Part shown: positions 8,445 to 17,147 of the stretch, piece by piece
Layout of the letters: each line of letters begins with the position of its first letter
Numbering within the stretch: position 1 is the first letter of the stretch
DNA from: Yoonia sp035117555
GTDB taxonomy: Bacteria; Pseudomonadota; Alphaproteobacteria; Rhodobacterales; Rhodobacteraceae
Direction of reading: 5' to 3'
Assembly (NCBI RefSeq): GCF_035117555.1
Contig: NZ_JAYKPK010000002.1
Coordinates: 248,001 to 312,000 of the forward strand
DNA length: 64,000 nucleotides
Translations under genes and position numbers: made by a program
Notes under the pieces: model-generated
The model's input: only the letters and a program-made list of their open reading frames with translations
Database searches by the model: none
Told to the model about the DNA's origin: nothing

Positions 8445-9231
8445 TACCCCGCAGATTGCACCGAAGATTATCGCCATCGCCAATCAAAAGGGCGGGGTGG
8501 GCAAGACAACCACCACAATCAACCTCGGCGCGGCCTTCGCAGAGCTGAAAAAACGCGTGCTGCTGATCGACCTTGACCCGCAGGGTAACGCCTCAACCGG
8601 TCTGGGCATCGGGCCGGACCAGCGCGAGCTGACGACCTATGATGTCCTGTCCGGCGACGCGACTATTTCAGAGGCAACGCAGCCCACAAATGTTGATGGG
8701 ATGCAGATTGTTCCAGCCACAACTGACCTCAGTTCTGCGGATATTGAGCTTCTGGACAATAAAAAGCGCAGCTTCCTGCTCCGTGATGTCCTGCAAGGGG
8801 TCACCGGCTTTGATTACATCCTGATCGACTGTCCGCCGTCGCTGAACATCCTGACCGTCAATGCCATGGTCGCGGCGCATTCCATCATCGTGCCATTGCA
8901 AAGCGAGTTTTTCGCCTTGGAAGGCTTGTCGCAGCTCATTCTGACCGTCCGGGACGTCCGCCAATCCGCCAATCCGGACCTGCGGATCGAAGGCATTGTG
9001 CTGACAATGTATGACAGTCGCAATAACTTGTCCTTGCAGGTCGAACAGGATGCGCGCGAAAATATGGGCGATATGGTGTTCAAGACGGTCATTCCCCGCA
9101 ATGTCCGGCTGAGCGAGGCACCCTCTTTTGCAATGCCGGTTCTGGCTTATGATTCGGCCTCTAAGGGCAGTCTCGCCTATCGTGCCTTGGCCAAAGAAGT
9201 CATCAAAAAATCAACAAAAATAAAGGCTTAG
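8434..9231 (+). CDS. parA: Chromosome partitioning ATPase ParA
   Basis: ParA is the Walker-type ATPase that moves ParB-parS complexes apart after replication. The 265-residue protein has the deviant Walker A motif QKGGVGKTTTT (about residues 18-28), Walker A' (RVLLIDLDPQGNAST, about 42-56) and Walker B (DYILIDCPPSL, about 127-137). The start is GTG at 8434, inside the end of rsmG; an AAAGGA lies about 8 bases upstream. Its closeness to two parS sites and parB marks it as the chromosomal, not plasmid, system. Confidence 0.96.
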   Translation: MSLDTPQIAPKIIAIANQKGGVGKTTTTINLGAAFAELKKRVLLIDLDPQGNASTGLGIGPDQRELTTYDVLSGDATISEATQPTNVDGMQIVPATTDLSSADIELLDNKKRSFLLRDVLQGVTGFDYILIDCPPSLNILTVNAMVAAHSIIVPLQSEFFALEGLSQLILTVRDVRQSANPDLRIEGIVLTMYDSRNNLSLQVEQDARENMGDMVFKTVIPRNVRLSEAPSFAMPVLAYDSASKGSLAYRALAKEVIKKSTKIKA

Positions 9232-9235
9232 CATC

Positions 9236-10120
9236 ATGGCACGCAGCATCAAAAATCCGCGCGGTCTGGGCCGTGGTCTATCGGCCCTGATGTCTGATGT
9301 CGGCCAGTCAGAGACTGCCAATGCGCCAAAGCGCCCCGATCTGGTCGTGCCGGTCGAACGCGTGCGGCCGAATCCCGATCAGCCACGCCGGACCTTTGCT
9401 GAAGACGCGCTGCAGGAACTTGCCGCCTCCGTCGCGGAAAAGGGGATCATCCAGCCGCTGATCGTCCGTGTGTCACCCGATGACCCAGAAATGTTCGAAA
9501 TCGTCGCTGGCGAACGCCGCTGGCGCGCGGCGCAGATCGCAAAACTGCACGAAATCCCGGTCTTGGTGCGCAGCTACACTGACACTGAAGTCCTGGAAGT
9601 CGCGATCATCGAAAACATTCAGCGCGCCGACCTCAACCCGGTGGATGAGGCTGCGAGCTACCGCCAGTTGATGGATAAGTTCGGCCATACCCAGGACCAG
9701 ATGGCCACCGCCCTTGGCAAAAGCCGCAGCCATATCGCCAATCTTCTCCGGCTGCTATCGCTGCCTGATGAAGTGCAAACCTATCTGGTGTCCGGTGCTT
9801 TGACCGCCGGTCATGCCCGCACCCTTGTCGGTCATCCACAGGCCGTCAACTTGGCCCGCGAATATATCCAGCGCAAATTATCGGTCAGAGAGGCGGAAAG
9901 CCTGTCAAAGAAAGGCCCGGCGCTGAAACGCCGCTCTGTCCCAGGCGCGCCGGTGCCCAAAGACCCCGACACGGTCCAGATCGAAAACGAACTCACCGCC
10001 ACCCTGCATATGAAGGTCACCATCGACCACAAAGCGGGTGAGGAGGGCGGCAAAATCACGATTAACTATAAATCGCTCGATCAACTGGATGATCTGCTGC
10101 GCGCACTCGCGGGCAATTAA
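9236..10120 (+). CDS. parB: Chromosome partitioning protein ParB
   Basis: ParB binds parS and spreads as a CTP-dependent clamp. The 294-residue protein has the N-terminal ParA-stimulating segment (NPRGLGRGLSALM), the Box I/II region with the CTP-binding arginine patch GERRWRAA (about residues 92-99), a helix-turn-helix (TQDQMATALGKSRSHIANLL, about 146-165) and a C-terminal dimerisation domain ending LDDLLRALAGN. It follows parA by 4 bases and ends convergently, overlapping the hemW stop by 4 bases. Confidence 0.96.
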   Translation: MARSIKNPRGLGRGLSALMSDVGQSETANAPKRPDLVVPVERVRPNPDQPRRTFAEDALQELAASVAEKGIIQPLIVRVSPDDPEMFEIVAGERRWRAAQIAKLHEIPVLVRSYTDTEVLEVAIIENIQRADLNPVDEAASYRQLMDKFGHTQDQMATALGKSRSHIANLLRLLSLPDEVQTYLVSGALTAGHARTLVGHPQAVNLAREYIQRKLSVREAESLSKKGPALKRRSVPGAPVPKDPDTVQIENELTATLHMKVTIDHKAGEEGGKITINYKSLDQLDDLLRALAGN

Positions 10121-11277
10121 TCGGCCAGCAGCGCCCGCAGAACCGCGTTGAGGACCGGACGGCCAGCTGTCGTCACCCGCAGCCTCTCAGCGGTCACTTC
10201 AACCATGCCCATATCGCTTAATTCATTGATCTTACGTGATAATTTATCCACATCCAACCGCTCAATCAGCACGCCCTCGGCCAACCGCATCCCCATCAGC
10301 AACCGTTCCGTGGCCTGCGCCTCTTCATCCAGCAGACTGCGCGCCAGATTACCATTGCCGGTCTTGCGCACCTGCGCGAGCCAGGGCAAAGGCGCCAACC
10401 CCGCTTCGGTCGCATAGCGCTGCCCGTCCAGTGTCAGCCGCCCATGTGCGCCCGGCCCGATCCCCGCGTAATCGCCATAACGCCAGTAAATCTGGTTATG
10501 CAGGCTCTCAAATCCCGGTTTCGCATGGTTTGACACTTCATAGCCGTCAAATCCTGCCGCGCCGCAGATATCCTGCGTCAGCGCATATATATCCGCCGAA
10601 AGATCATCATCCGGCAAACCGCGCAATTTGCCTGCCGCATAACGATCACCAAATGCCGTGCCATCCTCGATCGTCAGTTGATACAGCGACAGATGATCCA
10701 CCGCCAAGCCCAGCGCTTCGCGCAATTCTGCTTCCCAGGCGGCCAATGTTTGCCCTTGGCGCGCATAGATCAGATCAAAACTGACCCGGTCAAACACGCT
10801 GCGTGCAATCTCGAAGGCGCGCAACGCTTCATCCCGGCTGTGCAGACGCCCCAGCGCCTTCAGATCCGTATCATTCAGCGCCTGAATGCCCATCGACACC
10901 CTGTTCACACCGGCATCGCGATAACCGGCAAAACGCCCCGCCTCGACCGAGGTCGGATTGGCCTCCAGCGTGATCTCAATATCATTTGCCATTGGCCAGG
11001 TCGCGCGCACCCGCGTCAGCACCGCATCGACCAGACCCGGGTCCATCATGCTCGGTGTGCCACCGCCAAAGAACACCGAGCGCAGTACACGGCCTTGGGT
11101 TTGCGCGCCTAACCTGCTGATTTCGCTCAGATAGGCCTCTTCCCACGCCTTCTGGTCAATCTGCGCCACAACATGGGAATTGAAATCGCAATAGGGGCAT
11201 TTCGCCTGACAAAACGGCCAATGGATGTAAAGCCCAAAGCCGCCATATTCCCAATCCTCAGCCAAAACAGCCTGCAA
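10117..11277 (-). CDS. hemW: Radical SAM heme chaperone HemW (coproporphyrinogen oxidase-like)
   Basis: The protein belongs to the HemN/HemW radical SAM family. The iron-sulfur motif CQAKCPYC (Cys 23, 27 and 30, CxxxCxxC) sits near the N terminus, followed by the GGGTPS motif. At 386 residues it has HemW length, shorter than true HemN (about 450), and lacks the N-terminal extension HemN needs for coproporphyrinogen binding. HemW delivers heme to respiratory proteins, so that role is inferred rather than decarboxylation. It overlaps the end of rdgB by 20 bases, forming an rph-rdgB-hemW operon. Confidence 0.9.
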   Translation of the reverse strand: MQAVLAEDWEYGGFGLYIHWPFCQAKCPYCDFNSHVVAQIDQKAWEEAYLSEISRLGAQTQGRVLRSVFFGGGTPSMMDPGLVDAVLTRVRATWPMANDIEITLEANPTSVEAGRFAGYRDAGVNRVSMGIQALNDTDLKALGRLHSRDEALRAFEIARSVFDRVSFDLIYARQGQTLAAWEAELREALGLAVDHLSLYQLTIEDGTAFGDRYAAGKLRGLPDDDLSADIYALTQDICGAAGFDGYEVSNHAKPGFESLHNQIYWRYGDYAGIGPGAHGRLTLDGQRYATEAGLAPLPWLAQVRKTGNGNLARSLLDEEAQATERLLMGMRLAEGVLIERLDVDKLSRKINELSDMGMVEVTAERLRVTTAGRPVLNAVLRALLAD

Positions 11278-11866
11278 TCAACTTGGCAAAGGCATCCGCA
11301 CGGTGGCTGATCTTGTTCTTTTCCCAACGGTCCATTTCGCCAAAGGTCTGCGCGTAACCATCCGGCTGGAAAATCGGATCAAAGCCGTGGCCTTGATCAC
11401 CGCGCATCGGCCAGACGATCTGCCCCGGCATCACGCCTTCGAACACTTCGTCATGCCCATCAGGCCAGGCCAGCACCATGGTGCAACGGAACTGCGCCAG
11501 ACGGGGGAAGGGGGCTGATACAGCCTCCAATTCCGCCCAGGTCCGCTCCATCGCCATCACAAAATCGCGGCCCTGCGGGGTTTCGGCCCAATCGGCGGTA
11601 TAAACCCCCGGCGCGCCATTCAGACCGTCAATCGTGATGCCGCTGTCATCGGCCAGCGCGGGCAGTCCGGTCGCCTGCATCGCCGCATGCGCCTTGATCC
11701 GTGCATTGCCGATAAACGTCGTCTCGGTCTCTTCCGGTTCCGGCAAGCCATGATCTGCATTGCAACTCAGCGTCACGCCAAAAGGCGCCAGCAAATCTGT
11801 CATCTCTTCCAGTTTGCCTTTGTTATGCGTCGCAATCAGCAACTGGCTTTCGGTAAACTTCCGCAT
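11258..11866 (-). CDS. rdgB: Non-canonical purine NTP pyrophosphatase (RdgB/HAM1)
   Basis: It hydrolyses ITP, dITP and XTP to monophosphates, cleaning the nucleotide pool. The 202-residue protein has the family motifs LIATHNKGKLEEM (about residues 9-21), PALADDSGI (about 69-77), GFDPIFQP and the C-terminal ISHRADA. Length is typical. Its ATG overlaps the rph stop by one base (TGATG), so it is translationally coupled to rph, and its end overlaps hemW. Confidence 0.96.
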   Translation of the reverse strand: MRKFTESQLLIATHNKGKLEEMTDLLAPFGVTLSCNADHGLPEPEETETTFIGNARIKAHAAMQATGLPALADDSGITIDGLNGAPGVYTADWAETPQGRDFVMAMERTWAELEAVSAPFPRLAQFRCTMVLAWPDGHDEVFEGVMPGQIVWPMRGDQGHGFDPIFQPDGYAQTFGEMDRWEKNKISHRADAFAKLIAGCFG

Positions 11867-12573
11867 CAGCGCACCGCCGCCAATTGCAGCGCCGTCAGTT
11901 CCGCCACACCTTTTTCCGCCAGCCCCAGCAACCCGTCCATCTGCGTCCGGCTGAAGGTTGATCCTTCCGCTGACATCTGCACTTCAACCAACCGCCCGCC
12001 GGTCATCACGAAATTGCCGTCGACACCCGCTTCGCTGTCTTCGGGATAATCCAGATCCAGCACTTCTTGTCCCGCATAAATCCCGCAGGAAATCGCCGCC
12101 ACCGGATCCACCAAAGGATCGCTGATCACCTGACCTGTCTTCATCAGCTTCAGCACCGCCAGTTTCAGCGCGACCCAACCGCCGGTGATCGCCGCACAGC
12201 GCGTGCCGCCATCGGCCTGAATCACATCGCAGTCCACGATGATCTGCCGCTCGCCCAAGGCGACCCGGTCAACGCCCGCGCGCAGCGACCGTCCGATCAG
12301 CCGCTGGATCTCCTGCGTGCGGCCCGACTGGCCTTCCTTCGCTTCACGCCGCATCCGCGTATTGGTCGCGCGCGGCAGCATGCCATATTCCGCCGTGACC
12401 CAGCCCAACCCGGAGTTTTTCATGAATGGCGGCACCCGTTCGTCAATCGTCGCCGTGCATAACACATGCGTATTGCCGCATTTGATCAGACAGGACCCTT
12501 CCGCATGCATCGTGACATTAGTCTCGATGGTCACGTTGCGCATTTCATTGATCTGACGGCCGGATGGGCGCAT
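11866..12573 (-). CDS. rph: Ribonuclease PH
   Basis: RNase PH trims tRNA 3' ends by phosphorolysis. The 235-residue protein starts MRPSGRQINEMR, includes the phosphate-binding and catalytic segments (RATNTRMRREAKEGQSGRTQ; DVIQADGGTRCAAITGG) and ends in ELTALQLAAV, normal for the family. The ATG at 12573 has AGGAG 8 bases upstream; a longer in-frame extension to 12687 is unconserved. It leads the rph-rdgB-hemW operon and faces hrcA across a short divergent region. Confidence 0.96.
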   Translation of the reverse strand: MRPSGRQINEMRNVTIETNVTMHAEGSCLIKCGNTHVLCTATIDERVPPFMKNSGLGWVTAEYGMLPRATNTRMRREAKEGQSGRTQEIQRLIGRSLRAGVDRVALGERQIIVDCDVIQADGGTRCAAITGGWVALKLAVLKLMKTGQVISDPLVDPVAAISCGIYAGQEVLDLDYPEDSEAGVDGNFVMTGGRLVEVQMSAEGSTFSRTQMDGLLGLAEKGVAELTALQLAAVR

Positions 12574-12599
12574 GGGAATACTCCTGTTGCTTGCACAGC

Positions 12600-12614
12600 G
12601 GGCATAGTATGCCC
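12600..12614. promoter_or_regulatory. Palindrome in the rph-hrcA divergent region
   Basis: GGGCATAGTATGCCC is a perfect dyad (7-base arms around one central base) in the 115-bp gap between rph and hrcA. On the minus strand it contains TACTAT, which could be a -10 element for rph. It is not the HrcA operator CIRCE, whose TTAGCACTC arms I do not see here. Which protein, if any, binds is unknown. Confidence 0.4.
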
Positions 12615-12688
12615 ACATCTGAAATCCAACCCCGATTGACGCCGCTGCCCGTTTGGCCTTTACTGCCATCGCCCTGAAAGAGGACAAT

Positions 12689-13753
12689 TTGCCGGATCAA
12701 ACGCCCAATATCGCCCAGATGAACGCCCGCTCGCGCGAGGTTTTTCGCCGCGTCGTCGAAGGCTATCTGGAAAGCGGCGCGCCGGTGGGCTCCCGCAGCC
12801 TGACACGGACCCTATCCGAACAGGTCAGCGCCGCAACGATCCGCAATGTAATGCAAGATCTCGAATATCTCGGCCTGCTCGGCAGCCCCCATGTCAGCGC
12901 CGGACGTGTGCCCACACAGCTTGGTCTACGCATGTTTGTGGATGGCTTGCTGGAGATTGGCGATCTCGACGGCAAGGACCGCCAAACCATCGACCAGACC
13001 ATGCAATCCACCGATACCGATGTCGCAACGATGCTGGATCAGGTCGGTCAGGCGCTGTCGGGCGTCACCCATGGTGCCAGCCTCGTGCTGACCCCGAAAC
13101 ATGAAGCCGCGATCAAACATATTGAATTTGTCTCACTCAACAAGGATCGCGCCCTTGTGGTGCTGGTCTTTGCTGACGGCCATGTTGAAAACCGGATATT
13201 CACGCCACCCCCCGGCCAGACCCCGTCATCCATGCGCGAGGCTGCGAATTTCCTCAACGCCATTGCCGAAGGGCATACATTGTCCGAACTCGGCGATGTC
13301 ATCGCGCGCGAGATCAAGGCGCGGCGGCGCGAAATCGACACGCTCGCCACTGATCTGGTGCAAAGCGGTCTGGCGCTGTGGCAGAACGAAGGCGAAGCAA
13401 CCGAACGCCTGATCGTGCGCGGCCGTGGCAACCTTCTGACCGAGGCGGAAAATGATGGCGACCTCGACCGCATCCGCAGCCTGTTTGACGATCTGGAACG
13501 CAAGCGGGATATCGCCCAGTTTCTGGATCTGGCGCAGGATGGCGACGGCGTGCGGATTTTTATCGGGTCTGAGAACAAATTGTTCTCTTTGACGGGTTCA
13601 TCTCTGGTCGTTTCCCCTTATATGAACGCCGACCGCAAGATCATTGGCGCCGTGGGCGTCATTGGGCCGACACGGCTGAACTATGGCCGGATCGTGCCAA
13701 TCGTGAATTACACTGCACAGCTGGTGGGCAAGATGATTGCCGACCGCTCTTGA
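12689..13753 (+). CDS. hrcA: Heat-inducible transcription repressor HrcA
   Basis: HrcA represses groESL-type heat-shock genes through CIRCE operators. The 354-residue protein has an N-terminal winged helix (VGSRSLTRTLSEQVSAATIR, then RNVMQDLEYLGLLGSPHVSAGRVPT), a GAF-like middle domain and a C-terminal region with GSENKLFSLTGSSLVVSPY. The TTG at 12689 is preferred: AGAGGA lies about 5 bases upstream, and it leaves about ten residues before the conserved MNARSREVFRRVVEGYL. ATG 12719 and an upstream TTG at 12653 are alternatives. grpE follows, so the pair forms a stress operon. Confidence 0.93.
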   Translation: MPDQTPNIAQMNARSREVFRRVVEGYLESGAPVGSRSLTRTLSEQVSAATIRNVMQDLEYLGLLGSPHVSAGRVPTQLGLRMFVDGLLEIGDLDGKDRQTIDQTMQSTDTDVATMLDQVGQALSGVTHGASLVLTPKHEAAIKHIEFVSLNKDRALVVLVFADGHVENRIFTPPPGQTPSSMREAANFLNAIAEGHTLSELGDVIAREIKARRREIDTLATDLVQSGLALWQNEGEATERLIVRGRGNLLTEAENDGDLDRIRSLFDDLERKRDIAQFLDLAQDGDGVRIFIGSENKLFSLTGSSLVVSPYMNADRKIIGAVGVIGPTRLNYGRIVPIVNYTAQLVGKMIADRS

Positions 13754-13764
13754 AGGAAAGACAA

Positions 13765-14319
13765 ATGGCCGAAAAAGATGCCGCATTCCAAAGCCTCGAT
13801 GAAATGGCCGCTGAAGGCGATGCCATGGACCTGAACGCCGAGGCGAGCCTTGAGGAACTCGACGCCCTGCGCGCTGAGCGGGATGAATTCCGCGACAAAT
13901 TCATGCGCGCTTTGGCCGATGCCGAGAACACCCGCAAACGCGCGGATCGCGACCGGCGCGAGGCTGAAAACTACGGCAGCACCAAATTCGCCCGCGACAT
14001 GCTGCCGATCTACGACAACCTGCGCCGCGCCCTGCAATCGGCTGATGAGTCAGAGCAGGAAGTGAACAAAGCCCTGCTGGAAGGTGTCGAACTGACGATG
14101 CGTGAATTGATTTCCGTCTTCAAACGCCACGGCATCGATCCGATCGTGCCGCAGGTCGGTGACCGTTTCGATCCGCAATTGCATCAGGCAATGTTCGAAG
14201 CCCCACTGCCCGGCACGAAGGCGGGCGATATCATTCAGGTCGCCGCCGAAGGGTTCATGCTGCATGACCGCCTGCTGCGCCCTGCGCAGGTGGGTGTGTC
14301 CTCAACACCGGCGTCATGA
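13765..14319 (+). CDS. grpE: Nucleotide exchange factor GrpE
   Basis: GrpE releases ADP from DnaK in the Hsp70 chaperone cycle. The 184-residue protein has a long N-terminal coiled coil (EELDALRAERDEFRDKFMRA and onward, about residues 28-60) and a C-terminal beta domain with the conserved GDRFDPQLHQAMFE and GFMLHDRLLRPAQVGVS. The ATG at 13765 follows GAAGGAAAG; a TTG at 13750 overlapping the hrcA end is less likely. It is the last gene of the hrcA-grpE unit. Confidence 0.96.
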   Translation: MAEKDAAFQSLDEMAAEGDAMDLNAEASLEELDALRAERDEFRDKFMRALADAENTRKRADRDRREAENYGSTKFARDMLPIYDNLRRALQSADESEQEVNKALLEGVELTMRELISVFKRHGIDPIVPQVGDRFDPQLHQAMFEAPLPGTKAGDIIQVAAEGFMLHDRLLRPAQVGVSSTPAS

Positions 14320-14398
14320 TTGCCAATTGGCAATCTGCTGTTATTTGCTGTGATATCAGGGCGCTACGCTGAATCTCGTTTTCCAGCGTCACAGCCGT

Positions 14399-14421
14399 AG
14401 GTCGGGGTTTCACCCCGACCT
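14399..14421. terminator. Hairpin between convergent grpE and mutS
   Basis: AGGTCGGGG (14399-14407) pairs perfectly with CCCCGACCT (14413-14421) around a five-base loop. It overlaps the mutS stop codon. No run of T follows on either strand, so it is at best a Rho-dependent or RNA-stability element. Confidence 0.4.
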
Positions 14422-17025
14422 CACCATCCCGCGCAATTCATAAATCAACGCCAGGGCTTGCTTCGGCGTCAATTCATCCGGCATCACATCTTTCAACCGC
14501 GCCTCGACCAATGACGCCTCCTGTTTCACGGGTGGTGGCGCGGGGATCGCAGCAAACAGCGGCAGATCATCCACAAAGGCCTTGCGCCCACCCTCACGTT
14601 CGCCCTTCTCCAACGCCTCAAGTACCACCTTTGCGCGTTCCACCACGACCTGCGGCAGGCCAGCCAGCCGCGCCACCTGCACGCCATAGCTGCGATCCGC
14701 CGTGCCGCGTTTCACCTCATGCAGGAAGATCACGTCGCCATCCCATTCCTTGACCGTCACGGTGGCGTTTTCGACACCATCGAGCTTGGCCGACAGCGCC
14801 GACATCTCATGGTAATGCGTGGCGAACAAAGCCCGGCAGCTGTTCACATCATGCAGATGTTCCAGCGTCGCCCAGGCAATCGACAGCCCGTCATAAGTCG
14901 CCGTGCCGCGCCCGATTTCATCCAGGATCACCAGCGCCCGGTCATCCGCCTGATTGAGGATCGCGGCAGTTTCCACCATCTCGACCATGAAGGTCGACCG
15001 CCCGCGCGCCAGATCATCGGACGCGCCGACGCGGCTGAAAATCTGGCTAACGATGCCGATATGCGCCGCCGTGGCAGGCACAAATCCCCCCATCTGCGCG
15101 AGGATGGCGAGCAGCGCATTCTGCCGCAGGAAGGTCGATTTACCCGCCATATTCGGCCCGGTCAGCAGCCAGATCGGCGCCTGCGTCAGCGCGCAGTCAT
15201 TGGCGACGAACGGTGTACCCTGCTTTTGCAGCGCCATTTCCACGACAGGATGCCGCCCGCCGGTAATCTCGAAGGCGCGGCTGTCGTCCAGTTTCGGACG
15301 CACCCAGTTTTCGGTCCGCGCCAGATGGGCCAAAGCGGTGGCCAGATCAATCTCGGCTAAGGCCCGCGCCAATGCGCCCAAAGGCCCGGCCTGCGCCAGA
15401 ATGGCCTCACGTAGGTTGGTATAAAGCCGCTTTTCAATCTCCAACGCATGGCCGCCCGCGTTCAGGATGCGGGTTTCGATCTCGGACAATTCCACCGTCG
15501 TAAACCGCACTTGGTTGGCGGTGGTCTGGCGGTGAATGAACGTCTCGTTCAGGGGTGCCGCCAGCATCTTTTCGGCATGGGTCGCGGTGGTTTCGATAAA
15601 ATAGCCTAACACATTATTATGCTTGATCTTCAGCGAGGTAATCCCCGTCTGCGCAATGAAATCCGCCTGCATTCCCGCGATGACAGACCGACCCTCATCC
15701 CGCAGCTTACGTGCCTCATCCAGATCAGCATCATAGCCTGCCGCGATAAACCCGCCATCGCGCGCTAGCAAAGGCGGTTCGGCAATCAGCGCCGCGTCCA
15801 GAAGGTCCAGCAAGGCGTCATGCCCCGCCAGATCGCGCGTCACCTCGGCCAGCATTGCGGGCAAATCAGCATGCACCGGCAACCGTGCTGCCTGCGCAAT
15901 CGTGTTGCGGATCGCGGCCATGTCGCGTGGCCCGCCCCGGTCCAGCGCCAGCCGCGACAGCGCGCGGTCCAGATCATGGGTGCCGCGCAAAGCGTCGCGG
16001 ATATCATCGCAGAGCCGCGCTTGATCTGCCATGAACGCAACCGCATCTTGCCGTGCGGTGATCACGCCAAGATCGCAACTGGGCGCGGCCAGCCGCCGCT
16101 CCAGCAACCGCGCACCGCCTGCAGTGACCGTGCGGTCGATGCAATGCAGCAGCGACCCTTGCCGCCCGCCCGCCATCGCATGGGTCAGTTCCAGTGACCG
16201 ACGTGTCGCGGCGTCGATCTGCATCGCGGATTTCTGCGTTTCACGCACTGGCGGGCGCAGCAGCGGCAGGTTGCCGCGCTGGGTGATTTCCAGATATTCG
16301 GCGACGGCGGACATCGCCGCGACCTCGGCCCGTTCGAAACTGCCGAAAGCATCCAGCGAGCCGACCTTGAACAAGGCACAAAGCCGCTTTTCCCCCGCCG
16401 TGCTGTCAAAGGCCGCAGCGCCCAAAGTGGTCAGCGTGGCCCCGGATTCTGACACTAAATCAGCCCAATCCGCCTGCGCGCTGTCGACCACGATCACTTC
16501 ACGCGGGGTCAGCCGGGCCAGTTCCGGCCCCAGCTTGGCCCCGGCACAGGGCATTACGTGAAACGCCCCGGTCGAAATATCGACCCAGGCCAGTGCGCCC
16601 TGTTCACGCACCACGTGAAATGCCGCCAGAAAATTATGCCGCCGGGCATCCAGCAGAGAATCTTCCGTCAGGGTGCCGGGGGTGACAAGGCGCACGACCT
16701 CGCGCCGGACCACGGACTTATAGCCACGTTTCTTCGCCTCTGCCGGGCTTTCCATCTGTTCGCAGACCGCCACGCGAAACCCCTTGCGGATCAGGGTCAG
16801 AAAATACCCCTCGGCGGCGTGATGGGGGACGCCGCACATCGGGATGTCTTCATCCCCGTGCTTGCCGCGCTTGGTCAGGGCGATGTCCAGCGCCTCTGCC
16901 GCCGCCACAGCGTCGTCAAAGAACATCTCGTAAAAATCGCCCATGCGGTAGAAGAGCAAGGCGTCAGGATGCTGGGCTTTCAGCTCCAGATATTGGGCCA
17001 TCATTGGTGTGGTTGTGGCAGACAT
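14410..17025 (-). CDS. mutS: DNA mismatch repair protein MutS
   Basis: MutS recognises mismatches and starts repair. The 871-residue protein opens with the mismatch-recognition domain (MMAQYLELKAQHPDALLFYRMGDFYEMF, where the F-x-E-type motif appears as GDFYEMFFDDA), then connector, lever and clamp domains. The C-terminal ATPase has Walker A GPNMAGKSTFLRQ (about residues 627-639), the Walker B stretch VILDEIGRGTATYDGLS and the TH motif ATHYHEM. Length is normal for MutS1. It is transcribed alone, convergent with grpE and divergent from maeB. Confidence 0.97.
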   Translation of the reverse strand: MSATTTPMMAQYLELKAQHPDALLFYRMGDFYEMFFDDAVAAAEALDIALTKRGKHGDEDIPMCGVPHHAAEGYFLTLIRKGFRVAVCEQMESPAEAKKRGYKSVVRREVVRLVTPGTLTEDSLLDARRHNFLAAFHVVREQGALAWVDISTGAFHVMPCAGAKLGPELARLTPREVIVVDSAQADWADLVSESGATLTTLGAAAFDSTAGEKRLCALFKVGSLDAFGSFERAEVAAMSAVAEYLEITQRGNLPLLRPPVRETQKSAMQIDAATRRSLELTHAMAGGRQGSLLHCIDRTVTAGGARLLERRLAAPSCDLGVITARQDAVAFMADQARLCDDIRDALRGTHDLDRALSRLALDRGGPRDMAAIRNTIAQAARLPVHADLPAMLAEVTRDLAGHDALLDLLDAALIAEPPLLARDGGFIAAGYDADLDEARKLRDEGRSVIAGMQADFIAQTGITSLKIKHNNVLGYFIETTATHAEKMLAAPLNETFIHRQTTANQVRFTTVELSEIETRILNAGGHALEIEKRLYTNLREAILAQAGPLGALARALAEIDLATALAHLARTENWVRPKLDDSRAFEITGGRHPVVEMALQKQGTPFVANDCALTQAPIWLLTGPNMAGKSTFLRQNALLAILAQMGGFVPATAAHIGIVSQIFSRVGASDDLARGRSTFMVEMVETAAILNQADDRALVILDEIGRGTATYDGLSIAWATLEHLHDVNSCRALFATHYHEMSALSAKLDGVENATVTVKEWDGDVIFLHEVKRGTADRSYGVQVARLAGLPQVVVERAKVVLEALEKGEREGGRKAFVDDLPLFAAIPAPPPVKQEASLVEARLKDVMPDELTPKQALALIYELRGMVRSG

Positions 17026-17147
17026 AGAACCCCCGGGAACATCTGTCGCACCCTATCCAGCCCATGTTAGCGGCGAAACCCCGAAATGTATCCGTTGCGA
17101 CTGTCGCCGCGAACCCGTTATGAATGTCGGGCAAGAGGGGGAACCAC

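Noticed and set aside
12653..12688. Longer N terminus of HrcA from TTG 12653
   Set aside because: The extra residues are not family-like and 12689 has the better ribosome site.
14399..14421. Considered as a true Rho-independent terminator
   Set aside because: Perfect stem but no T run on either strand, so kept only as a hairpin of uncertain role.
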